A DNA stretch of 64,000 nt from Dactylonectria macrodidyma (taxonomy: Eukaryota > Ascomycota > Sordariomycetes > Hypocreales > Nectriaceae). Position 1 is the first letter of the stretch. The number at the start of each line of letters is the position of its first letter. The position numbers and the translations under genes were made by a program. This document shows, piece by piece, positions 1 to 10,700 of the stretch. The stretch lies in the NCBI GenBank assembly GCA_020744425.1, contig JAGMUV010000002.1, forward strand, positions 1,966,501 through 2,030,500, in the 5' to 3' direction. The notes below the pieces were generated by a model. The model was not told the origin of the DNA, searched no databases, and was given only the letters and a program-made list of their open reading frames with translations.

Positions 1-631
1 TGCACTACGTAGAAGCACCACACCCTGCCTCTGGACTGGCCAATTGCACACCTTCTCAAGGCACACAACCCCCCCCCCCCCCCCCCCCCGTGTGAGTAAG
101 CGACTCTGGCCCGATACAGCGGTGCCAGGGACCGACGGGGGAGCCGGAGACGACGGCGGCACTCCGGGGCAGTTGACCTCCGGGGGTCCGGCCGGGTTGC
201 CATCGGGGTGGGAAAAAAAGATGGCATAGCATGGGAAAAAGTACCGGCAGGAGGTTGTACGTAATTAATGGAGCAGCGCCGGGACTTCAATCCCCCGGAT
301 TTGCGGAGCTCGTCTTGGAGTGACACGTTCTTCTTCATTCAAGCAGGGCCGGCGACAACTTTTTCAATAGGAAGACGGGGGGGCGGGGGGCGTGTGTGAG
401 AACAGGGCCATCGTGACCGGGACGGAGGCGGAGGACTGGACAACGTCCTTGGCCTAATGAGCCGGGATACTTTGTAATTTGGGACACGGCATTTTGGCAG
501 CGCAGCGGCGGGAGGACAGATATGGAGCAGGAGGCCAGATATGAGATTTCATTTATGAGGTTTTTATGTATTGATTGTCCTAACATCTCATCGTATCAAC
601 ACAGCCCATTGCTCACTGAGACGGGCCCCCT
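1..631. other. intergenic, no gene seen
   Basis: No open frame here looks like a protein. The stretch begins with a C homopolymer (69-89) and GC-rich low-complexity sequence. It then runs into the 3' flank of the minus-strand ECM15-like gene, whose stop codon is at 632-634. Confidence 0.6.
69..89. repeat. poly-C tract, 21 nt
   Basis: An uninterrupted run of 21 C residues in intergenic DNA. Such runs are slippage-prone, so the exact length may be a sequencing or assembly estimate. Confidence 0.9.
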
Positions 632-1253
632 TTACTTGCTCTCTTCCGCCGCAGCCAACAGACCCTCCACCCTCTTGACCTTGTCCTCTGCCGTCTGCTT
701 CTTGTCCGTCCTGCCATAAAACCCACCGTCAGTATCTCATCTCACGCGCATCATGTCCCGCAGAACCAGGTCAAAAACTCACCTGCTGCCGACCCTCATG
801 GACGACTGAACCCTCACGACACCACGCTTGTGCACCACGGCGTGCGCTTTTCCGATAGCCGCCATGACTTCATCCCAAGGACCCTCTGCGACGGTAGACA
901 TCAGCTTCTGCGCGTGTGGCCGTTACACTACTCTACCGGCGGCTAGTCGGAAGACGCAGCAATAGAAAGTGAAAAGGGCACCCAAGGTGTAAAAATGACT
1001 CACCAACCGTCGTCCCAGCAGAGTGCAGCGTGTACTTCAGCCCGCTCGCCTTGAGCACCTTCTGAACCTCCGCGATGTCCTCTGCCACGGACACACTCCC
1101 AGTACCGATCTGTTCCAGCCAATGTCAGCGCCAAACCCGGGATGTCGAGACAATGGGGTCACGATGATGCGTGTCAAGACAGGGACGACTCACGGGGAGG
1201 AGGCAAAAGTCGGCGTAGCAGGCCGACGGCGTAGCGATACTGGCGTAATCCAT
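632..1253 (-). CDS. ECM15-like UPF0045/MTH1187-family protein
   Basis: Four coding exons on the minus strand: 1253-1194, 1109-1004, 885-783 and 710-632. All introns have GT..AG ends, and together they encode 115 residues. Exon 1 gives MDYASIATPSACYADFCLLP, exon 2 continues with IGTGSVSVAEDIAEVQKVL, and exon 3 carries EGPWDEVMAAIGKAH. The pattern of an IGTG-S-SV--DI start, an LHS-GTT-EG core and a KRV--L end is that of the UPF0045/YqgV thiamine-binding-fold family, which includes yeast Ecm15 (about 100 residues). Family members are small ferredoxin-like proteins and some bacterial ones bind thiamine; the role of the fungal protein is not settled. It is cytosolic by absence of a signal. No single exon is long enough to be called alone. 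Family call is firm, function is not. Confidence 0.85.
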
Positions 1254-1878
1254 GGTTCCTTGTGAGGACAACTTTCAAGTTCGCTATATTTCGATACTCT
1301 CGCGGTGCGAAGTTGGCTGCAAATGTGACGCAGATAAGTTTTGAGATGCGTATGGGACCATCAAAGTTGCAGATGCGATTGCCAATTGGTCAAAGACCTA
1401 AGAGGAAACTTAGCGAAACGTCATGGAAGCTTACAGATACATCACGCCAACTTACACTTTACTCCACAATGCCGCCAACAATTATAGCAACCTGTCAGAC
1501 AAATAATGCAAAATGGACAAAAAAGATTGAATCAACGTATGGCATTCTCTGTGCCTTTTCATTCATGTAAGTCTATCTAATTGTGTGTGGCCGCTGATTT
1601 CCGGCTATAGGGGATAAGTCTTCAATCTCCCCATGATATCTATTCGAATAGAACCCTCGAACCCAACCCAAGAAGAACCTGAGGAATAAAACAACCCCCC
1701 AAAAAATCCAACTTCCAGATACAGCCTTTCCCTATGCAAATCCGCTTCCAGAAACGCCTCGCTTTATGCTCAATCAACAAATTTGGTGTGCTTAAATGAC
1801 AAGCCCGGCCTCAGCCTAGTGTTCGGGCATATGAATGTGTAGGTAGGTAGGTAGTGTGGCGATGGGACAAACTCGCCC
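1254..1878. other. intergenic, promoter side of ECM15-like gene
   Basis: This lies between the ECM15-like start and the 3' end of the PLC-like gene; both are on the minus strand. It looks more A/T-rich than the flanking genes. A 102-codon open frame at 1262-1570 shows no recognisable protein character. Nothing else is supported. Confidence 0.5.
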
Positions 1879-2946
1879 TCACACCAGCATGATGGCAGCC
1901 GCAACAAAGGCGACCAGAGCAACAGGCCCCATACTCTTGTCGCCGCTGGCCTTGGACTCGTCATCGCTTGCGACCTTGGCACGGCCTGTGGCATCGGAGA
2001 TGTCGTTCATGCGGTCGACGGCAGTAAAGACGTCGCCCTCCTCGAACAAGTCGACGAGGACAAAGTTGGGAATAACGCCCCACTCGGTCTTGCAATCGTC
2101 CAGGTGCAGGCCCAGCATGCCGTCCTCGGTGGTGTTAGCACTGTTGACGGTCTCGATGTTAGACACGTCCGGGATGTAGAGCGAGAGCGTGCTGCTGAGG
2201 CTCTGGTACTTGAAGTGGTTGGCCAGGCTCAGGAAGTTGTTGGAGAGGGCTTCGGAGGCACTATCGGCGCTGGACGGGCGGTCGAGCGTGCAGTTGAAGC
2301 CGTCGAGCGAAGCGACCTCAAAGGCAGTCTCGAAGACGTAGTCGAACTCGGGCATCAGGTAGGCGTAGTCGGTGCTGGCATCGATGTTGGTGACGAAGGA
2401 GACGACGCGCTGGTTGCTGCTGATCATGGATGTCAGGGTAGGCCAGTCGCTTGTCGGGCCTGAACTGGAGGGCGTGTAGGCCCAGTCGGAGATGCCGGAG
2501 CTGTTAAAGACGGCGCCGAATTCGGAGGCCTCGGCATCGTCCGAGTTGACGAGCAGGATAGTGACGACCTCGTTGGGGTTCTGGCTCATCCAGTAGTTGA
2601 TCTTGACCAGCCAATCCTCGAGTGTGCCAGCGTCGAGCAGCCCGCACGAGGTGTGGCACAGGCGGAGCGTCGAGTTGGGCTTGTGAACCTGGGCTTGGAG
2701 TAGTCGGATACCGGCGTCGAGAGCAACTGTAGCGTTGTTGAACTGGTTACCGGCGGCGGCGAGGCTGCTGGTGCCATCGCGGAGGAACGAGCTGCCGTGG
2801 GCACCCATATGTGTGATGTTGTTGTAGTTGCGGCTGCAGAGGCTGGGAGAGTTGTTGCAGGCTGTGGCTGCGCTGACGGAAGCAACGCCGGCTAGAAGAG
2901 CGAGCGCTCCGGCGGTGGCCGAGCGGTACAGTGACGAAAGAAGCAT
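1879..2946 (-). CDS. secreted, GPI-anchored PLC-like phosphodiesterase (PI-PLC X-type fold)
   Basis: A single-exon gene of 355 residues. An N-terminal signal peptide (about residues 1-26, ending VSAATA) and a hydrophobic C-terminal tail (about 338-355, GPVALVAFVAAAIMLV) after a Ser/Gly/Asp-rich stretch suggest a GPI-anchored cell-surface protein. The X-type barrel shows its two His motifs: THMGAHGSSFLRDG with His50, and LCHTSCGLLDAGTLEDWL with His98. Fungal relatives in this PLC-like phosphodiesterase superfamily are extracellular. Substrate use (phosphatidylinositol or other) cannot be read from sequence. Several N-glycosylation sequons (NIT, NST, NSS, NCT) fit secretion. The residue after His50 is Gly where bacterial PI-PLC has Asp (GTHDS motif), so activity is uncertain. 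Family is secure; catalytic competence is not. Confidence 0.88.
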   Translation of the reverse strand: MLLSSLYRSATAGALALLAGVASVSAATACNNSPSLCSRNYNNITHMGAHGSSFLRDGTSSLAAAGNQFNNATVALDAGIRLLQAQVHKPNSTLRLCHTSCGLLDAGTLEDWLVKINYWMSQNPNEVVTILLVNSDDAEASEFGAVFNSSGISDWAYTPSSSGPTSDWPTLTSMISSNQRVVSFVTNIDASTDYAYLMPEFDYVFETAFEVASLDGFNCTLDRPSSADSASEALSNNFLSLANHFKYQSLSSTLSLYIPDVSNIETVNSANTTEDGMLGLHLDDCKTEWGVIPNFVLVDLFEEGDVFTAVDRMNDISDATGRAKVASDDESKASGDKSMGPVALVAFVAAAIMLV

Positions 2947-5532
2947 CTTGGGATGATGTGTGGTGGTGAATATGAGAACCTGGTGGTGAGGTATGGTGGT
3001 GTGGCGAGTATCGGTATGCGACGTGAATCGGTATGTGATGTGAGAGTGACAGTTTAGAAGAACACCTCGTCGAGGCTAGAGCGAATGACCAAAAGTGGTA
3101 AGCAGGACAGGACAGACAAAGGAGCAGGAGAATAGCAACGGAACCAAAAAAGAAACCCAAGCAAACAGAAAGGCTCAAGAGGATATAGTCGACACGAAAC
3201 AGAATAAAGGACGAGCCTGGTCTGGAGGCAGTGGAGCTGAGGTGCAGCGATTTGCCCCGTGCTAAAGAGCTGACGTCGCCTAGCCCCGATTTTCCTGGGC
3301 TTCTGGGCTGTGCTGTGCAAGTATCGCTCGTACCGCATTACAGAACACCTTACCTGCGTACGCACCTATTACAGCGGAGTGAGCCCTAGAACAGACCGAC
3401 CAAGCGGCGTCCAGATACCTAAAGCGGACGCCTGACAGAGGAGGGACCCCTACTGACAGCAGGCCGACTTTGCACTACGGAGAATAGCAACGTCCAACGT
3501 ATGCACTGTACATACGAGGCGGCTCGCGGGAGGCTGCTAGAGGGGAGACCGTTTAGGGCATGACAGGCCAATAGTACCCCCTGTAGGTGGACCTAGCAGG
3601 GGGAAGGGGGAGGGAAGATGTCCTTGCTGCGCCTCCCGAAACGTCAGCAGCGGGTCGGCATTTTGTACTTGGTACGCTTCTGAAACCTTTGGAAAAGGGA
3701 AATGGTAGGATGTAGTTATTCTAGACGTGCACAGTGACGACTTCCAGTTTCTTGTAGCACAACACACGATTCATGCTCAGCTCATGTTTTTTTTATGCGC
3801 GTTATGCGTCACGAGAACAAGAAAGGCCAAAAAAGGGCCGGCTCTCAAAGGCTCAAAGTCATGAGAAACTATCGGTGCCAAGGTCAGCACTGCCTTGCCG
3901 CCTGCATAGTGCATCCAGCAGCAGCATAAGTCGGTATGGTGCAGTACGTAGTAAGGCGAGCTTGCAGAGGCCATTCGGTAGCGCCGCCTTGGAGCGGCAG
4001 CTCGGCGATTCGCCAAGCCGTCAGAAGAGTCAGCTTGAAAAGCATCGTAGGTCTGCAGCTGCAATTCGAGGGCATTGTTTGTTCTATGTACTCTCTACAA
4101 ACAGATCGATAGGACCAGGCAATCTTCTTTTCCCACAGACCGGAGGCCTACACATGTACGCGCATCCAATTTTACCACAACCATGAACTCAATACGGTCT
4201 CCAGGGTTGGTGTGGGTACGGATTCCCTGTTGGCTTCAACCATGAGACAAACCGAAATAGGCTCGACGGTCAAAGAACATGGCTTGCGAGATTGATGAGG
4301 CATTTGCCGTTATCGATTATCATTGCTACGTACGTACTCCTCACACCTCTTTTGGATGAGACAGATCTGCACTGATCCGCGGGTCATGATTTATTAAACT
4401 ACGTTCTTCATGACCTATCAAAAAGGGTGGCTTCCACACAAATAGATGGGTCAGCCTAGGATGATATGCACATCGAATATATATTCATAGATTCACATCG
4501 AGGCGTCAGCAAACGGCGGTTCACACTGCGTACTACACGCGTGCGTACGTAGTGCATGGTAGATCGTCAAGCAAAACTCGCCCCTTGCTGTATTTGAGAT
4601 CCACAGTCACCTACCCTAGCTCCCAAGATTCTAGAATCTGGCAGGGCAACATGAACCAGACCTTGCTCTCCGTTGTTCATATGCAATTCCCATCCCGTGC
4701 AAACCCATCTAGTCTCAAGCGTGCCCCATCAACAGTATCATTCACGCCCTAAAAGTGTCCGACTGATGCGTCAGCAACGCCACCAGAAGTTCAATGATTG
4801 ATTGACTGATTGATATTCCAGTGTAAAAGGAGGCAGTGCAACACCACCAAAACGTCCAACGCTTTGCTGTCACACAATGTGGTGGGTGCACTGATGCTAT
4901 TTTTATACACACAAAAAAACGCCCCAAGAACCCAGCCCCGAGCGAATGCCAGACTGTGGAGCCCTTGATGCTTATCCACGCGTCCCGCGCACCGCGCCCG
5001 ATATGGGATGATGCAATGCCGAACGAGAACTGGTTTGGGATGCTGCTCCAGACAAGAGGCTACGTACTATTGTGTAGGTACGCCTACCTTACGTAGTAAT
5101 GACCTGCGAATAGGTAGGCTATCTTAGATATTCCACTCATAAAGCATGTACCATAGTACCTCGGTATATCCAATTACAGCTCCGCTTGACGTTACAAACC
5201 TCCAGCTAGACTTCCACCCAGACCTCCGCCCGAACCTCCGTCCATCACGTTGTTGAAACGCCACAGTCGGCATCTAGAGAATCTACTAAAGTCATATGGG
5301 CTCAAGGAGTAAAGACATGTGTTATCCCCCGTCTCCAGTGTTATATTTCAGCACATTCACTAGGCACTATAGTTCGACGTTAATGTCGGTCATCGTGTAG
5401 CTGTATTCTTATCACCTGCATACGGTAGCATTTGCACATTGGGTCAACTTCATCTTCGTTTGCAGTGCCTCGTCTTATCTCATCTCCATCCCACCGTATT
5501 TCGTTGTGGTCGCACACTGCTCAATCACACCC
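2947..5532. other. intergenic, no gene seen
   Basis: This is 2.6 kb between the start of the PLC-like gene and the 3' end of CDC37. The first few hundred bases, rich in CA/CT on the minus strand, are probably the PLC leader and promoter. Open frames such as 3773-4186 (plus) lack protein-like composition. Several short TACGTA-centred palindromes occur (about 4327, 4540-4555 and 5058-5098). Confidence 0.55.
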
Positions 5533-7114
5533 CTACTCAGGGTCCCCATACTGCTCTTTACTGCCCTCTGCCGCTGCAGCTTCGATCTCCTTGAGCTGCT
5601 TCTGACCCTCCTCTGTCGTCGCATCGATGATTTGTTCTTCCAGACTCAAGATGTTGGCCTATTGTCGCCGCGTTTGTTAGCATTTATTTTCTCGTTTCAG
5701 AAAACAGGGAAACAGATAGCACGTACCTCGCCAAAGAGACCAACCAATTCTTCCGCGTCCTCAATAGTCATCTCACCCAGCACCTTGTTCACTTCGTCCA
5801 GCTTTCCAGACTCCAGCGCCTTCTTCATTTCCGGCTTGAAGCCGTCATAAACCTTGCGAGCCTCCTGCTCCTCCGGGTCCTGGCTGTCTGCCGCCGGCAC
5901 CTTGATCTGGATGACCGTCCCGGGCTCCACTGCATGCAGTTGAATCTGCTCCACGCCCTCCGTCTCTCCCTCCTTGGCCCGCTCTGCGATGATTTCCCGT
6001 GACCGTGTTCGGATCTTCATAAACGTCTCCTGGACGTCCTTGTAAAAGACCTCCTGTGCCTGATGACCCTTAGTCGTGATCCGCTTGAAGAACAGTCCCA
6101 CTCCGTCCTTGCCCAGAGCACGGCAATACTGCAGAAGCAGTGCCTGGTGCACGTATTGCCTAGCCAGGTCGTCCTTGCTCTCGAGGGCGGCATCGAATGC
6201 CAACACCAGCAGCCCGTCCGTCTCCTTCTCCACCAGGATCTGCGGGTTATGCATCAGGAACTGCAAACTTGCCGAGTAATCGTTGGGCTTGATGGTTCCA
6301 AACTTCTTGCCTGCCGGGGACGCCTCGACCTCGTCGTCGTTGTCCAACTTGACCGGCTCATTGGCACCTCCGGATCCTGAAGCTCCGGGGAAACCTGGGT
6401 TCAGGAGCTCCACTTGGGTGGTCTCCTTCTTGTCTGCCGGCTTTGACTTGTTGACGTGCGAGCTGTTGAATCCAGTGTGGAGACCCTCACTGGTGATCTT
6501 CTTGCCCTCCTCCTTTTGCAGTTCCTCCAGCTTGGCCACCAGCTCGGTCTGCAGAGTCTTGACCTTGTTCTCGTGCTCTTGAATCTCCTCCATCATCGCC
6601 TCGTACCTGTTCTCGTGCTTCTTCTCGTCCAGGGCCTTGTTGACCTGGTCCAGTAGAGTGGCCATCATCTTGGAGTATGTCGGGAGCTCCTTCTCGTCGC
6701 TGTGGACGCCCTCGGGTCGGGGCGGCGGCTTGTCGTCAGCGGGGTTTCCGGCCGACTCCATGACGGCTTGGAAGGCAACCTCGGCGGGGTTTCGGGTAGC
6801 GGCCTCGGAGGCGTGGGCTCGCAGTGAGGCCAGGAGAGCCGAGATGCGCTTCATCAGGCCATCGTTGATGATGCGCTCATACTTGAGCGTCTCGATCTGG
6901 TGCTTCCGCTGCTGGCGCTCTTGGTGAATCTGATTCTGCTTGGCGCGAATGAAGGATCTCTTGTCGACATTGGGATGGACTTCAATATCGGAGTCATCAC
7001 TGAGCTCCAGTGCGTCCTGCAACAATGAGACGTGTCAGCGGGATATCAGAGGACCTGACACGAGTGCGGAGGCATGACTTGGGCGCGTACCCATTTGCTA
7101 TAGTCGACCGGCAT
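5533..7114 (-). CDS. cdc37: Hsp90 co-chaperone Cdc37
   Basis: Three coding exons: 7114-7091 (24 nt, MPVDYSKW), 7016-5727 and 5658-5533, giving 479 residues. The start is fixed by the invariant N-terminus MPVDYSKWDALELSDDSDIE, which requires the 24-nt first exon. Ser14 lies in the SDDSD acidic context that CK2 phosphorylates in yeast (S14) and human (S13) Cdc37. The N-terminal kinase-binding region (about 1-150) is a charged coiled coil. The middle Hsp90-binding domain (about 240-400, including the HNPQILVEKETDGLL segment) and a C-terminal helical domain follow. Cdc37 loads protein kinases onto Hsp90 in the cytosol. The tail GSKEQYGDPE ends at the stop at 5533-5535. An essential gene in yeast and very likely here. 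Confidence 0.96.
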
Positions 7115-7784
7115 CTTGGCGAAGCAGTTTGTCTTACTGCTCAACGATGATCAATATGTTGCGGTACGAGCAGGGAGAGAGAAAACCAAGTTGGTCAGGG
7201 TTGGGAGCGGGGTGAAGAGCTCTATAGCGATCATCCAAGCCAGTGGAAGATTCTGGACGAGGCTTGAAGCACACAACATGATAGCGGGGTTCCCAATCAA
7301 GCACCCCACCATCGAGTCTTCACCCACAAGCCTACCTAGCTTACCATGGGGCGCGCCGCATTCAGCCACCCGCTCCTTGTGCCCAGCCACACCCGCATGC
7401 ACAGCATCCACGAACAAGGTCCAACAAGCAGTTCATTTATATAACACAACGAACAGAAAAACCCATAAATACAGCATAAAGAAACGGGGTGTCCTCAAGA
7501 TCCCTGATAAATGTCAAGACGTGAATATTACATTACTCTCCGGTTGAAGCTTGACTCAAGTGGCGCAAACCCGTAGACCCGCATCCCCAGGTCCTGTCCC
7601 AGTGACATTGATACAAAACACTAATACTCCTTCGCTAATAAACGATCTATTATACAGGCAAATGGGTATTAATGAGCCCCAAAAACACCATTTTCTATCA
7701 AACCCATATGCGTTCCAAGTCTCCACAGCGACCCTATTAGCAATGCGTAGCATCGTAATCACTCAGCTAAACTCTCTAATCAAC
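7115..7784. promoter_or_regulatory. CDC37 upstream region and MOT1 3' flank
   Basis: This 670-bp stretch separates the stop of MOT1 from the start of CDC37, both on the minus strand. It must hold the MOT1 terminator and the CDC37 promoter, but I see no defined motif. The two open frames inside (7116-7547 and 7551-8027, plus strand) are antisense or non-coding by composition. Confidence 0.4.
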
Positions 7785-10700
7785 TCACGACATGGTCTTC
7801 ATGAAGTCGTCGAGGTCGAAACTCTCCTCGTACTGCTTGTTGTCCCACAGTTCTCCCAAGTCGTCCAACCATGCTTTCTTGCCTGGCTGGACTACGTCAC
7901 CTGTTTCAAGATCCACCATGTCTTCTTCTCTGCCTTCCATACTGTTTTGAGGCTTATCCGATATGAGGCTCGGTCCAGAATCTCCCAGGTTAAACAAGTC
8001 AAGGATCTGATCCGTGTCCATTGTTGAAAGACCGGCGTTTTGCTGGTTGACGACGGTGGAAGCCACATCAATCTTGAACCGTTGAAGGCTCAAGATCTTC
8101 TCTTCCAAGGTTCCACGGGTGATGAGTCGGTACACGTTCACCACCTTCTTCTGGCCGATTCGATGAGCTCGGTCCATTGCCTGTAGATCCTTTTGTGGAT
8201 TCCAGTCATGCTCCACGAAGATGACAGTATCAGCACCCGTGAGGTTAAGACCGAGACCGCCAACACTTGTGGTCAACAAGAGAACATCATACGACGGGTC
8301 GCTATTAAACTTGTTGACAATATCCTGTCTTTTGTTGGCCTCGACTGAACCATCGAGCCGCAGGTGCGATACTGAAGGAAGCAAGTCTTTTAGGACCTTG
8401 TTCTGGACCATGTCAAGCATCTCCTTCATCTGACAGAAAATGAGCGCACGGTGAGGCTTAATGGGTTGATACAGGGGATCGTTTGAATCTCCTCCCTCAA
8501 CACCTATGCCACAGTCCACCAGGAGATCTCTTAGTGCAGTCAGCTTCGGTGCATGTCGAGGATCCTCGATCGATGTGCCTTGCTTCTGGAGAATCTTTTG
8601 AGTTTCATCGTAGAGTGTATTTCCGGGTTTCATAACCATGGCAGGCGAGTTGCACAGCTTGCGCATGTATTGTAGTGCCTGGAAGATGTGCTGCTTGGAT
8701 TCCTTGTCCTCGCGGCCAGCCTCTGCCTGGATTTTCTTGCCCTGCTTCTTGGTGAAGTCCTCGAACAGTTTCTTCTGTAGGTCACTCAGATCGCAATAGT
8801 AGTTCTGTAAAATCTTGGGCGGGAGGTCGTTGAGCACCTCCTCCTTGAGACGGCGCAGCAGGAAGGGAAGGACTTGCTTGTGGAGGGCCTCGATAGCAAG
8901 CGCTCCGGCCTCCTGTTCCTTTGAAGACGCTTTGCTGAATCGACTAGCCGCGATGGGCTTGGCAAACCGATCCAAGAAAACTTTTTCTGCACCCAAGAAG
9001 CCAGGCATGAGGAAGTCAAACAGGGACCACAACTCAAGAACGTTGTTTTGAATGGGCGTGCCAGTGAGAATTAGACGATGGTTACTAGCCAGCCTCTTTA
9101 CCGCCTGCGTAATCTTGGCCTTGGGGTTCTTGATGAGATGGCCTTCGTCTAAAACCACATAATTCCAGTTGTGCTTGTCGAGGATATCAGAATCGTTACG
9201 GCACACATCGTATGAGGTGATGATGATGTCGGTTTCTCCAAGCTTGTCCCTCATCGTCTTCCTCTCGACCGGCGGTCCCACATACGCGGTCACACTCAAG
9301 AATGGTGCGTAAGTTCTGATCTCTTGTTGCCAATGCCCAGAAAGCGTCGGAGGGCAGACAATGAGCGACGGCAACCTTCTGACATCAGGGGACTGGGTCT
9401 TGGCATATTCTTCCGCACGTTGATGGTGATCGCTGGCCACAATGCAGAGAGTCTGGAGCGTCTTTCCAAGACCCATGTCGTCGCACAGGATGCCATGGAG
9501 GTGGTATTTGTTCAGGAAATGTAGCCAATTCACACCTTCTTGTTGGTACGATCGCAGCTCGGCCTTGATAGCCACAGGGATTGAAAACGCCTCCACCTTC
9601 TTGGGATCAAGTAGCTGGGCGATAAAGGTCCTTTCGCGGTCTCTGCCCTTGAACATCTCCTCGGAGAGACCAGGGGGGTCGGGGATGCCAGCTTCTAGTG
9701 GCACAAGCTTCACAAGTGTAGCAAATGAAGTGGTAGCGATGAGGCGGATCTCGTTGTCTGAGTCGCTCATTCGTCCCAGGACGGGCACAATGAGGAAGAT
9801 GACATACGGCAGTATGGCATCGCCCATGACGGCAATAAGATGGTAGATGACCTCAATGGCTCCTTGGCGGAAGTTGAGGTCGATGGGGTTGTTAATGGAT
9901 GGCAGAACCTTCTCAACAAGTGCGGTCATGCCTTCCACCGTTATTACACTGCAGATAGTTGCCATACACTTGGCAGCCATGTACCGGAAGACTGAGAGTT
10001 CTGAGTGGAGGGCCTTGATGATGAGAGGCATCATTTCCATCACGAACGAGTACAGGGTCGCGTCGAGAGTCGGCGTCATAGTCCTGAGAACAGACATGGC
10101 ATCGACAATCTCTTGTCCAAAGGTCTGCTCTGGGTCCTTTGCCTCGGCGGGGAGGTTATCGGAGAACGCCTTGACCAATGGCTCTTCGATGAAGGCTCGC
10201 AGACTGGGCACCGTCTCAAGCAGTTGGGCGCCGTAGGTTTTTGAGAGAATCTCAAGCGCCTCTTTAGCACCGCGTCTGGTAATACGGGCTGCTTTGGCCT
10301 CCTTGGCCCATTTCGCAGCATCGGCATGGTCAACTCTATCCTCCTCCTTTTGCATCGAGAGAACGCAGTCAGTCTTACTGGCGTGGACTGGGAACTCTGG
10401 CGTCTCTGCGACCTCGACGCAGGAGAATTTGACAAGATTTGAAACAACCTTGTCAGCTGGGCCTCTTCGACCCTTGTTGGTGAATAGCTGGACCAGTCTT
10501 GCAATGGTGTCTGCACAACGAACTTGCAGGATTTGGCTCTCCTCTGTTTTGACGGAATCCATGATACCCTTAATGAGAGGGCTGGGCTTCTTGGGGAGTA
10601 CATTCAGGGCAACCATTGCACAAGCCGCCGCCGCCTTGATTCTAACATCTCGAGCCGCCTTGACGGCCTTCGCCTCCTCTATAGCTTGGACAGTCACATC

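Noticed and set aside
2104..2463. 119-codon plus-strand frame inside the PLC-like gene
   Set aside because: Antisense shadow of a GC-rich coding exon; the minus-strand protein has clear domains.
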